A stretch of 64,000 nt of DNA from Allodiplogaster sudhausi. Its lineage: Eukaryota; Nematoda; Chromadorea; Rhabditida; Diplogasteridae. The first letter of the stretch is position 1; every line of letters starts with the position of its first letter. The stretch lies in assembly GCA_945643635.1 (NCBI GenBank), contig CALZFC010000095.1, positions 792,501 through 856,500 of the forward strand, written 5' to 3'. The translations under genes were made by a program, and so were the position numbers. Below, piece by piece: positions 54,149 to 64,000 of this stretch. The notes under the pieces are model-generated. The model saw only the letters and a program-made list of their open reading frames with translations. It was not told the DNA's origin and searched no databases.

Positions 54149-56509
54149 AATAGAGAACAAACTGTTAGCTTACCTAAAAACCAAACTAATCCAGGGCCCG
54201 CCGAGATTTCAACGAGGTCGAGCGGGAAGCGACAGCCTCCTTCTTCCGTCGAGAACTCCAGCAGTGCGGCCGTTGCCGCCCTCTTTCCGGCCCTACTTCA
54301 TCGCAGCGCCTCCACCACGTCGCCCGTCTCTCGATTCTGAAATGCCACTTTTGTGTGATGCTGGAGCTGTTCCGGGAAGACATGTAAGCGCAAAATCAGC
54401 AATATTATCAAGTGCTTCACCTTGCCAACCGCCTGCTTTGACACCAATGTACAAAGAAGAATCCAGTGAAGAGGTTAGTCAAAATATTACTATTCGTAAT
54501 AACGATAAACTAACTGACCAATTTCGTAGGAGGAACAGGAGGTCGAGTCGGTCTTTGAAGAGGAGGTAGCCGCTCGCCCTTCAACCTGTAACATGCAGAC
54601 GTCGGCTAAGTACGGTCTAGTCTTCTTGGATAATCTAGCAATACTCTTTCGAGACTGCTTGCAATGCTCTAAGGAAGGAGTATGTGATGTTAGTTTGAAT
54701 AGAATGCCTCTGATCATCATTGTACTACAATTTCTTTAGGTGACAATAAGGACTGAAGGTCCGGTGGTTCACGTGCATTCTATTTGTACGATCAACCCTG
54801 ACCACAAAAGGGTATGGAGCAGCAGTCCCAAGGTAGCTACAACAGCCAATTCAAGCAAAGAAAAACTGCATGGTGTCTCCATAGATCTGGTGGGAGCAGT
54901 AACAACGACTACGCATGGATTCGGGGTATGTCTCTCTTTCAATAATTTTTTGCTTTTCATCCTAACTACTCAGGCTGTCTCATCCACCTTTGAAACACTC
55001 GGAATGGCGTTTATGTCCGAGAGTTCTTACTACGAAATAAGAGAGAACTACATTTCCCCGGCAGTTGATAGAGTCTACCTGCGTCAGCACGACTACTGGA
55101 TCAAGCGGCTACTTACTGATATTACAAATGTGTTCTATCTCAATACAATGGATCCAAAATAAGAAATCTGATTTTCAGGGGGAATCTATTCATCTCGCTG
55201 GCGATGGGGCTTACGATTCACGCGGATACAGCGCAATGTGCTGCCGATATGAGATCATGCTCCTTCCTTACAACGTTATCATTGCGTTCAGCGTTACCGA
55301 GAAAAAGGAAACTAGTAAGTTACCCCCATGATGTGTTTGATGAACATAACGAACTAACCCCCAGATGGCTCATCACTAGCCATGGAGCGCTTGGGAATGA
55401 CGAAGGCGCTCGACTCCTTGCTGGCAGAGATCGGCGGCGCCAGTGCTCATCCCATCACGTCCATCACGACCGATAGAAGTCGCTCAGTGGCCGCAGCACT
55501 TCGACCCTATAATATAAGACATATGAACGACGCCTGGCATCTTGTAAAGAATCACACGAAGCTGATCTTAGAGGTTGATTTTCCTTTGAAAAGAAATATT
55601 CAAATATTTTAGCTTTTTTTAGAAAGCGAAGAGAAAGAGCAGTGGTACTTTGAAAGACTGGAGTCGCAGCATTATCAATCACATTTGGTATGCTATCACT
55701 TCTGCAAGGGGAGACGGTGCGTTGGCCATGCAGAAGTACCTCGCTACACTCAACCACCTCGATGGCATCCACTCGTGGCCAAAGGTGAACACAAAGCAAA
55801 TGTTTAAATTTCTTATGAAATAATTAAGAGCGCCCGTTTTCCTACTCTTACTGGATGTGACCACGGGAATATCCCGAATGCCCCAACTAACAGTCGGCTT
55901 CCTGCGAGTGTTAGAGAGTGGCTAGGCGAATACTTTGAAAGCCAAGCAGATGATGTGGCAAAAACGTCACCATTTCTAGCAACATCTCAGGTAAATGAGA
56001 AAGCCACACACCTACGATAACATAAACTACATTTCAGGTGGAATCCTTCCATTCCTACTCTGCTCGCTACGTGCCAAAAGATCATTATTATACGGTGAAA
56101 GGAACCGAACTGAGAATGAAGATTTCGATTATGGGATGGAATGCGAGGAAGCGTGAGAAAGACGAAGGGCTGATAAAGCAAACGGGATCTCAGAGGGTTT
56201 ACAACAAGACCCGTCGTGAATACCGAGAGAGAGCTGTCTATAGCTCGGCAACAAACAATTTCAGGTATGACAATAATGCAATATTTCTTTTTAAAAGGTT
56301 TCACATATTTCAGGAAAGAAGTCATTGAAGAAGCGCACCTTATTCGACGTTCCATGGCAGGCGCACCGCTGAAGAAACGTCAGAGCAATCATGCCAATGC
56401 GGAGAACGGAAGCGATGAAGAGCTCGAACCAGAGGACAGCCTCACCGCCCTCCTGGATGAAGTGGAAGATGAATTAGATGAGGAGGAATACTTTAGCGAT
56501 GAGTTTTAA
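53709..56509 (+). CDS. THAP-finger DDE transposase, eleven exons, intact
   Basis: Exons 53709-53978, 54195-54473, 54530-54688, 54740-54925, 54974-55129, 55179-55314, 55365-55573, 55623-55784, 55829-55990, 56038-56264 and 56314-56509 join in phase to 713 residues. Residues about 7-80 form a C2CH THAP finger (CVVC, RTAWISAIC, LCREHFDPTDF). A Pro/Ser-rich linker follows, then LFRDCLQC, HVHSICTINPDHKRVW and the catalytic part: LAGDGAYDSRGYSAM (first Asp), SLAMERLGMTKAL, TSITTDRSRSV (second Asp), MNDAWHLVKNH, and TSQVESFHSYSARYVPK with the likely catalytic Glu. The C terminus is acidic. The block DG.yDS.G.SA..., AME..G..., DR.......I.H..D.WH is one I know from THAP-containing eukaryotic transposases; superfamily (IS4EU, MuDR-like or other) is not decided. 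Inverted ends were not found. Confidence 0.88.
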
Positions 56510-56567
56510 CTCGAACGCTTACATGACTGACTTATTTATAGATTGAAAATACGACGAATTTAGTATT

Positions 56568-56573
<6 letters not shown>

Positions 56574-56640
<67 letters not shown>
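56574..56640. repeat. (TA)n microsatellite
   Basis: An alternating TA run of more than 60 bp lies just after the transposase gene. Confidence 0.95.
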
Positions 56641-56645
<5 letters not shown>

Positions 56646-57922
56646 CTTAGTATATAAGTAGCAGATTTATAAATAGAAAACAAATATTATTTTGATATTC
56701 AATTAGACCGTGGAATATAAAGAGCTTTTGGCACATCTACCAACAACAAAAGTCAAGCTTTTCCTAAGAAGGGAAAAATCGTGCTAACCTAAGAAATGCT
56801 CAGAATTGTAGAACTCGGTGAAGGAGGAGCAAGCGTAGTTAGACCGTTCCGTAGCTGAAAAAATTTCCTCACAAGCAACAACCTGCATTTATTAATCCTC
56901 CTAATAACCATTCTACGAGCATCATCATGTTTTCGAATAGTGTAAACCGAAAAGAAAAGTTTTCGTTGAAACCAAAGATTTTAAAACCCATCTAAACATC
57001 TACTGCTGGTGTTGGAAGAAGAGAAACATCTACCGGTTGCGCTGCTTGGACCTTAACAACCGAAATTATCTCATTTTATTACGTTACTAAGATATACTCA
57101 AAAAACATGGACGGAAAAAAGTAAAGAGCCACGCAATACGCAATGAAAATCACATCCTTCCGAAAACATCCTTCCGGGTAGAAAATCCTTGGCATACTGT
57201 ACTTGCAAGAATGCTTGAAAATGAGGCATTTCCGCACGGGACACTCATGGCTCAAATGCCTATTTTCAGCTGTTTGATCCAACATTCGCCAAAGACATCC
57301 TTTAAGTGAAAGAAGTAACGGAAGGTGACTGATTGGGAGAAAATTCTTCGTTGGTTCTTCTCTGCTTCCCTTTTTGTTAGCAGTGGTAGCGCTACTGCGC
57401 TTATGGTTAGTCATTATTTCTCCACTCTCTTCTCTGCTTCGCTAGGGTTCAGTGGCATCTCAAACATGCCTCGGAGATCTCCAGTGTGGATTCTGTGTCG
57501 AGTTAAAGCAGAGTCAATCAGCTTAGATTCTTCATAACGGAACAGGCTTTTGGAGAAAAAACACTATTCAGACACATCCTTGGCATGTATGGAAGATCTT
57601 GATATACTTGCTTCGACGCCCATGTCCGGACACGGATTGTAAGGAATATTTCTGTTCTTTCTTTCAAACTCTTTATTCCACTTTGTTTTTAGATTTTTTT
57701 GGTTTGTATTAAAATGTTTCTTACTGTGTACACTATGTCGGAGAAGCCACAGAAAGGGCTCCTGCCGATTACAATGGAAATGCTAAACACATGCGTCGGT
57801 AAGTGTCTAGTACTCTCCATGTTGAGATCGTTTCTATTTAACTTTATTTACTTCACAAATCTCAATTATATATGCTTTGTTGCACTTCAAATGTTATGTT
57901 TATTATAGAACTCAGGCGCGCT
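56641..57922. other. Intergenic, nothing assigned
   Basis: No gene is recognised. The right end of the THAP transposon should lie in the first part but is not visible by eye. Confidence 0.35.
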
Positions 57923-58334
57923 TCAATCGTGCGCGACCCATGCGCCGACTCTCATGTCGTCGGCATCACGTGAATTGTCGTGATCTATGCATGCACATAT
58001 ATCACGTGCTGAATACAAAAATTTCAACTTAACATAAGAGAGTCATGATCTCGCCATGGTAGTTTTTAATGGAATCGTCTAGACACCTCTCTCTCTTTCT
58101 TCCCCTCCATCTCCACATGAGCCTCTCTCTCTAACCTCTTTATCGCTCTTCTCTCTCTCAATCTATCTCCCTCTCACAATCAGGTCAGCCCGCTCTGTCG
58201 AACCCGCGGTAGCCTTAATTCTTCCAGTCGAAGCCGAAACAGGTTCATTTTTGTCGTCGTTGTATAGCAGGTGAAACACCAGAAACAATCAGTAGAATCA
58301 GGATGATGAAGCAGAATGCGATCGGACGACTCAT
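57923..58334 (-). pseudogene. Tiny membrane protein, family member 2 (frame change)
   Basis: The minus strand starts MSRPIAFCFIILILLIVSGV right after acaggag. The acidic continuation (NDDKNEPVSASTG) is in another frame. The second exon follows ttgtattcag|CACGTGATAT, as in member 1, and ends RDADDMRVGAW...D-stop at 57923. The intron is the shared (GA)-rich segment. The frame change between helix and tail suggests a pseudogene. Confidence 0.5.
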
Positions 58335-59770
58335 CTCCTGTTGGAATCAACACAGAATAAAGAAGGGCTAAAAAGACATCAAAATATAAGATCACAAAAC
58401 GCAATGTCTTATTTCGTATGCAATGAAACAGGGCTGGCAGTAAAAAAAAACCCCGCATGGTTGGCCTGAGAGAAAAAAAGAACGAAAAACGATGCACAAC
58501 GCCGAAGGGAACGAAGAAACGGAAGATGACTGATTTTGTGAAAATAACATTGTCTCTCCCCTCTCGCTTATTATCACTAGAATATCCATCTTCATCGTCC
58601 TCATCCGTATATTTGAGAGAAAATTGGTAAATATCATAAGAACTTTCGGAGGAAAGAAAAACTATTCAAACACATCCTTGATATGCATATAAGATTCGAC
58701 GACCATATGAAGGGAATTCGACCAGTTCTGGTGACTAAGGCGGCTGCAGTTTTATTTTGCTACCATTTCTTCTCTTACGCCAAGCTATTCCATAATTATG
58801 ATTCATCCAACATCTCACCTGAAATGACAATGCTCAGAAATGCCGACGGGTCCAACTGCCTGCTTTTATTGTCATTGTCATTCGGAGAGAGAAAGCACGA
58901 AGCAAAGGGAACAAAGTTAGCCGCTCAGCCGATGTTCTCTCCCTGGCTCTTCTCTGCTTCTCTATCGGATATAACCCTGTTGCGCTCACTCTGACTCTTC
59001 TCTCTTTGGGCGCAAAGGTTTCACAGTCCTGCTCTTGTGTGCAATGCAAATATGAGCAAGAAAAAGCTCCTCCCTCCTCAGTGCCTGGTGAGGTGCGTAG
59101 AAACCGACCTCAGATCACATGTGCAATAAGGAAAACTCGTCTCTTCTCCACTGTATGTTTTCTCTTTCTCCGCTCCCCCAAACTCTCTATCTTTCTCTTT
59201 CCTTTCACGCTCTCTCTTGAGATGAGAAAGACTCGGGTTCCCTGAACCTATTATTGACCTCAGGCGCGCTTCAATCTTAAGAAGAGTCTCGATTCGACTA
59301 CTCAGCCGAATCCCGTTATCGAGTAGTAGTTTCTCTCGCCGCCATCATATCAGCTGAATACTGCAAGAAGCAGTTTGTTATCTTTTTTCTCAAGTTTGTT
59401 ACTTGTTAATTTATTACATTGGATGATTGTTACATTGCCCGACCATTTGTTCGTTTTGGTTGATTATTTCTGAATTCTAGCTCAATAACTTGAAGGTAAC
59501 TATTATTGGTATTCTAGGATATGCAATTCTTGTAAAATAACGTATATCGACCATAAAGTATGATTTAAGACGACGTGATAAAGTGTTTCAATATCGGCGT
59601 GATAATTTGAAATTGACTCATAATAAGGCCAATTTGAAGCCTAACGAGAATTTTTTAGTGAAGATAACTTCTCAGTGAACCTCGACAAGGTCTAATTTTT
59701 TTATTATTAGGCGTAAGTCAGATTACCAGAGTGCTCCAGTCTCGAGTCAAGTCGGCTTTTCAGTCGTCAA
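58335..59770. other. Intergenic, nothing assigned
   Basis: There are several short ORFs without family resemblance. ttcggaggaaagaaaaactattcaaacacatccttg (in parts, 58640-58680) repeats a phrase near 57545-57585, so part of this is duplicated sequence. Confidence 0.35.
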
Positions 59771-59774
59771 GATA

Positions 59775-59965
59775 ATCGTCTGCATACATAGCTCACCCTG
59801 AACAGAAAATTTTTAATTAAGCATAAGAGTGCCATGAACTCGTCATGTCCGAATCTTCTCTATAGCTCTTCTCTCTCTCACTCCCTCTACACAGGAGTCT
59901 CTCTCTCTCCAACCTCTTTATCCCTCTTCTCTCTCTCTCTCGCTCTCCGTCTCGGTCCTATTTTC
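59775..59965 (-). repeat. Remnant of the tiny membrane protein gene (intron and second exon only)
   Basis: On the minus strand the shared (GA)-rich intron (caggagtctc, gccatgaactc words) leads to ttttctgttcag and a decayed acidic exon (ATGTATGCAGACGATTATCT). No first exon with a hydrophobic helix is found. Confidence 0.4.
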
Positions 59966-60058
59966 ACGCTAAATAAAGAGATTATTAAAAGCAACGAGAG
60001 ATTCGAAAGAGGTTTATTATAGTTTTTATTTTTAATATGGATTGTTTTAAATATATAT

Positions 60059-60271
60059 TTACTTCTTATACAGCTCGACCGCCTTTTCCTGCATCACTTC
60101 AAACAGCATCTTCCCGCCCTCGCCCTCCCACTTCGCTTTCCGCTTCGAATTCACCGCCTAACGCAAGAAACTTCCTTTTCTCTTTTTACACATTTAATCA
60201 TGCCAAATCAGAAAGTTGTGGAGAAGCAAATCTCAACCTCATCCAGTGCGTTGCAGGCGCGGCCGACTTCG
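60059..60271 (-). pseudogene. Last two exons of an unidentified gene
   Basis: Minus-strand exon at about 60239-60271 reads EVGRACNALDE. After a GT-AG intron it joins in phase to an exon reading AVNSKRKAKWEGEGGKMLFE then VMQEKAVELYKK-stop (60059). Gene-like composition and a correct junction support real coding sequence, but no upstream exons or parent family are found. It may be a captured or truncated gene end. Confidence 0.4.
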
Positions 60272-61332
60272 CTCGTGCAGAAACACTCGAAGATTGGGAT
60301 TGAGATGTTGAAAGGCTCAATTTGATGTTAATTTAATACATGCTATGAAAATTTGTAATTAAAACGTTGAATTTTGATATATTATTATTGAATGCATAAA
60401 GTTGTTATTTAAACACTTTGTGGCAATGGTCGTTAAATGTCTCGGCGGGGAGCTTCTCCACACAGCCGAGTTCGGTTTGTTTTGAGGCAGGAGGCTGGAT
60501 GGTTCGTTGAAATGTCGCTTGTGGTGGACCGGGGAATGTAGGGTGATTTCACATATGTATATGACCCTTTCCCTGGTACGCAGCACACTTTCCAATATCA
60601 ATGTAAGATCTTGCGAATGGCACGAACGCCATATCATTGTCGATTAGGATCCAATTGGGAGTGTTGGCTCTGGCCCCGGGTGGATCCTCCGCGGAAGGGT
60701 CCGTGTCGTTGTTCATGTCGTGATCATTCGAAAGTCGTCTCCAGCATGGATCAAGGTATCGACTGGCTAATCATAAGGGATATTGTGATTCTGGTGCCTA
60801 TTTTTCTTTTCTGCATTGAATTCTTCCTCGTTTTTAGATGCTTATCTCAATTTAACTTGTTTTAGCAACTTGCTATTCCAATTCTGTCGTTAATGACATT
60901 TCACTCAGAAAGATGTTCTTGGCCATCCCTGGCCTACACACGATGATATAATGTGGTCTTAATCAAATAGAATAATAGAATTTTTGTGCCAAAACGAATA
61001 AGTATTCTCTAGTTTTTGCCATTTCTGATCATTTTCGATTCATGTGCCATGTCGATGAGTCATCATGACGGAATAGCTGGGAGTAAGAAAAGAGATGGTC
61101 GCAAAATGAAACTGCAGCGCCTTACAATTAGTCACCAGAATCGGTCGAATTCCCTTCACATGGTCCTCGAATCTTATGTACATATCAAGGATATGTACGA
61201 ATAATTTTCCCTCCGAAAGTCTCTTAGGGCAATTACTGTATTTCTCTAGTAGAACCTTACTTTAGAACTCCCCCCCCCCTCCAATAGTGCCCCCTAATAT
61301 TCGGATTTTTATTCCTTCTTGAATCTCTGTAG
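60272..61332. other. Intergenic, nothing assigned
   Basis: There are short ORFs only. A fragment of the G-tract MITE lies at 61230-61300 (tactgtatttctctagtaga, C-run). Confidence 0.35.
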
Positions 61333-61718
61333 ATGAACGCCAAGCTGATCGGAATGATTGGGATTGCCTGTGTCCTGCTGTCTATCGCTGCAATTGTCAT
61401 GCACCTCATCCATTCACTCTCATTCAATTCGGAAGACTCAAGCCATCCAATGACAACAACCGGTTAGGGAGTGCGGTGGAGAGAGAAAGGAGGACAGAGA
61501 GGGAGAGTGAGAGAGAGAGAAGAGGGATGAAGAGGTCTGAGAGAGTGAGACTCCTGTGGAGAGGGAATGAGAGAGAGAGAGAGATCTACATATAGAAACG
61601 ATTCAGATAAAAACTGACATAGCAAGTTCATGGCACTCTTAAGCTTACCATTAATTACAATTTCTTATTTCCAGAGCGAGATCAAGATCCAATTATAGAA
61701 TGGGAATGGGATGACTGA
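61333..61718 (+). CDS. Tiny single-pass membrane protein, family member 3
   Basis: Exons 61333-61462 and 61675-61718 join in phase (G|AG) to a 57-residue protein. MNAKLIGMIGIACVLLSIAA gives one helix, followed by HSLSFNSEDSSHPMTTT and the acidic tail RDQDPIIEWEWDD. It aligns with member 1 (MNSNHLIVAMIGVAF, HSLPLNSKDS). The ATG follows gaatctctgtag directly. The intron carries the (GA)-rich segment shared by the family. Function unknown; intact as read. Confidence 0.6.
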
Positions 61719-62427
61719 CGGGAAGTCTCCGTAAGGGACTTGATTGATTTCGAGTTATAACTGCACAATCGCAAATAAATCTCTTTCATTCTTAGTGTGT
61801 AAAGAAAGAGAACAAAAAGAAGATTGCGCATTTGCAGGACATCTCTTTCCTCTTAACTTCCTTCATCTCTCTCCGCATCACGAACACGCCGTTCCTTAAC
61901 GTCCTCCCGCTATGCTGCTCGAATGCCGTATGGTTCACAGTTCTGTGCTACCAGTACTTTTTTTTGTTCTATAGCTGAAAATAAATTCATTAAAAAAAAT
62001 TAAGTTAAAGCATCCTCCGGATTTTTTTTATGTAACAAAAGTGTTTGATTTGTACTGGTGTGCTCATGCAGTTCGGTCATAGTTGAATCGAGAGTGAACG
62101 TGGAAAAGAAGGACAGTACAAGACGATTGAGACATTGCAAAATCGCGCCCCTATCAGAGTTCTCGATCATCGATCAAGCGAATTCATGCTTGAAACGAAA
62201 ACTATCACATAACAACTTTAAAACTGTTGTAATTCTTTATTCTTTACCCTATTTTGATATATTATTCTATCATATATAGTTTCTTTACTTATAATATTAA
62301 TTTACGGGCTACCTTCTGCCTGAGCGCCGCCCAAGAGTATATGCAAATTTATGGTAACTACTTGATGTAAGTATCAGAATCTGCGACTGAGCAGGTGAAT
62401 GAGCGCATGTGCTAATGCTGACCCAAC
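61719..62427. other. Intergenic, nothing assigned
   Basis: No gene is recognised. Confidence 0.35.
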
Positions 62428-62429
62428 TA

Positions 62430-62978
62430 CAGTCCCGCTCAACATTGTTGGGTCCGGTATTAATAGTATTAATAGTATTAATATAAATAATACAAACTGG
62501 AATAGCGCGCTGAATACGCATTTTCGTGCCATTTCGCTTAGGAGTTTACCTATTTCGACCATGGAGATTACGACTGTGAAGACCGTTTTCAAAAATATGC
62601 TGAAATGGCTGAGATCTCATAAAATTGCATTAATTTGGCCGCGTTTGGGTTCCAAACGGGCTGGCTTCAACTCCTGGACTACAAAGTGCAAAATAACGTG
62701 AAAATTTTAGAGCACTTCTTACCTTTTTTGAGTTTCTTGTTTTATTTCGTTTGAGTTTCTCATTTTGTTTATATATAAAATACGAAAAAAAAATTTCGTG
62801 CTTGCAAAAATCTGTTCTCAAAAGGGCTTCGAACCGAGACCTCGAGATTGCCGTCAAAGACTTAACAATACTCTACAGACGGTACAAACAGATCTGATGA
62901 TACCTTTCTTTGGACAGCGTCGATTGCTCACAAAGGAAATGTCGATTCTGAACACTCTCTGTTTCCTACTTTAGTGGG

Positions 62979-63027
<49 letters not shown>

Positions 63028-63743
63028 GAGAGGGAGAGAGAGAGAGAAAGAAGGTGCAGCGTCGACTACATCTACTCTGCGTCACCGTTTCAAGGCTGAA
63101 GCTACGGTATGTCGTTAGACCAACGATTTTTTTTCTCATTCTTTCTCGTTCTCTCGCATTCCCTCCATCTCTCTCTCTCTGTCTCCCTCTAAAGTAGGAA
63201 ACAGAGAGTGTTCAGAATCGACGTTTCCTTTGTGAGGCAATCGACGCTGTCCAAAGAAAGGTATCATCAGATCTGTTCATACCGTCTGTAGAATATTGGT
63301 AAGTCTTTGACGGCAATCTCGAGGTCTCGGTTCGATGCCCTTTTGAGAACAGATTTTTGCAAGCACGAAATTTTTTTTCTTTTTTTTCGTATTTTATATA
63401 TAAACAAAATGAGAAACTCAAACGAAATAAAACAAGAATCTCAAAAAAGGTAAGAAGTGCTCTGAAAATTTCACGTTATTTTGCACTTTGTAGTCCAGGA
63501 GTTGAAGCCAGCCCGTTTGGAACCCAAACGCGGCCAAATTAAATGCAATTTTATGAGATTTCAGCCATTTCAGCATATTTTTGAAAACGGTCTTCACAGT
63601 CGTAATCTCCATGGTCGAAATAGGTAAACTCCTGCGCGAAATTGCACGAAAATGCGTATTCAGCGCGCTATTCCAGTTTGTATTATTTATATTAATACTA
63701 TTAATACTGTTAATACCGGACCCAACAATGTTGAGCGGGACTG
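62430..63743. mobile_element. Fold-back element with TA target duplication
   Basis: Arms 62430 to about 62974 and about 63190-63743 are reverse complements for roughly 545 bp with few differences. They start CAGTCCCGCTCAACATTGTT at the outer edges and are flanked by TA on both sides (62428-62429 and 63744-63745). TA target and CAGT ends are typical of Tc1/mariner derivatives. The roughly 215-bp centre is (GA)n and (CT)n sequence. Each arm has the phrase ggtctcggttcga, which resembles a tRNA B box, but no tRNA fold. No transposase is present. Confidence 0.85.
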
Positions 63744-63745
63744 TA

Positions 63746-64000
63746 CATACATACATTGAAGGTGAGAGCTATCCCCAGCCTATAGTGTAGTAAACGCTTT
63801 ATAACAATGGATCAAGAGATTCCGTGAGTCGTCGCCATTGGTGAGGGAAGATAGTGCAACAAGGATATTGTTAAAGTTGTCCCGTAATCTGAATGCTGGC
63901 GAACCTCGCTTCCGCTCAGGACCACGAGGGTGCAACTCCGTAGTGATATGATTATAAACAAGTTGTGCTATGTGAATCTTATACAATTATGCTAGTGGTT
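63746..64000. other. Intergenic end of window
   Basis: Nothing is assigned. Confidence 0.3.

Noticed and set aside
62815..62880. tRNA-like B box on both arms of the fold-back element
   Set aside because: The T-loop phrase is present but no cloverleaf forms; kept only as a remark on the element.
1..64000. CRISPR arrays, bacterial operons, prophage or plasmid features
   Set aside because: Splice-structured genes and eukaryotic repeats dominate throughout; tandem repeats here have no spacer-repeat organisation.

Overview
This window looks like nematode nuclear DNA. The strongest evidence is a complete serpentine receptor class t (srt) gene, a tandem array of chemoreceptors of the Sra superfamily (Sre-like), many exons separated by short GT-AG introns, and an AT-rich intergenic background full of (CT)n/(GA)n and (TA)n microsatellites. 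A diplogastrid such as Pristionchus is possible, but the genus cannot be fixed by eye. The sequence is eukaryotic, so no operons, Shine-Dalgarno sites or CRISPR are expected, and none were seen. I recognised no tRNA or rRNA gene.

Layout. 0-29.6 kb: four tandem + strand copies of a nine-exon Sre-like receptor. Only the last exon of the first copy is in the window (191-344). Copy A (5657-10437) has an intact 326-residue model. Copy B (13560-16976) and copy C (24335-29570) carry lesions. The 5' flanks of the copies are also homologous, so the duplicated unit is about 8 kb. Copies A and B act as empty-site references for the transposons in copy C and upstream of it. These include two hAT elements with 8-bp target duplications, G-tract MITEs, a family with ends like GCCGYRCGATTAATCT, and a separate family with ends like CTCTGTAAAT. 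Several of these elements contain broken pieces of host-like coding sequence, one of them clearly ribosomal protein P2. A heat-shock-element array lies at 1.05-1.35 kb. 29.6-33.2 kb has no gene I can name, but holds an inverted copy of the receptor 5' flank.

33.2-44.6 kb: an intact nine-exon srt gene (+) whose third intron is a minisatellite that repeats its own 5' splice site; a chymotrypsin-like serine protease gene (-) cut by a TTAA-flanked MITE exactly at the end of an exon; and a rhodopsin-like peptide-type GPCR (-) whose 5' half is decayed and hosts a composite element carrying Ty3-type gag and integrase pieces between inverted arrays of short repeats.

44.7-56.6 kb: a near-perfect hairpin, a Polinton/Maverick-like remnant (adenain-like protease split by a frameshift, plus small four-cysteine ORFs), a secreted cysteine-rich protein gene, a decayed PIF/Harbinger pair (nuclease + and Myb/SANT-like -), and an apparently intact DNA transposon. 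That transposon has two genes: a stand-alone P2X7-type zinc-binding domain protein (52794-53522) and a 713-residue THAP-finger DDE transposase (53709-56509).

51.9-61.7 kb: three dispersed copies of a tiny two-exon gene for a single-pass membrane protein with an acidic tail, plus a fourth remnant. 62.4-63.7 kb: a 1.3-kb fold-back element with TA target duplication. The remainder is intergenic sequence, microsatellites and transposon fragments.
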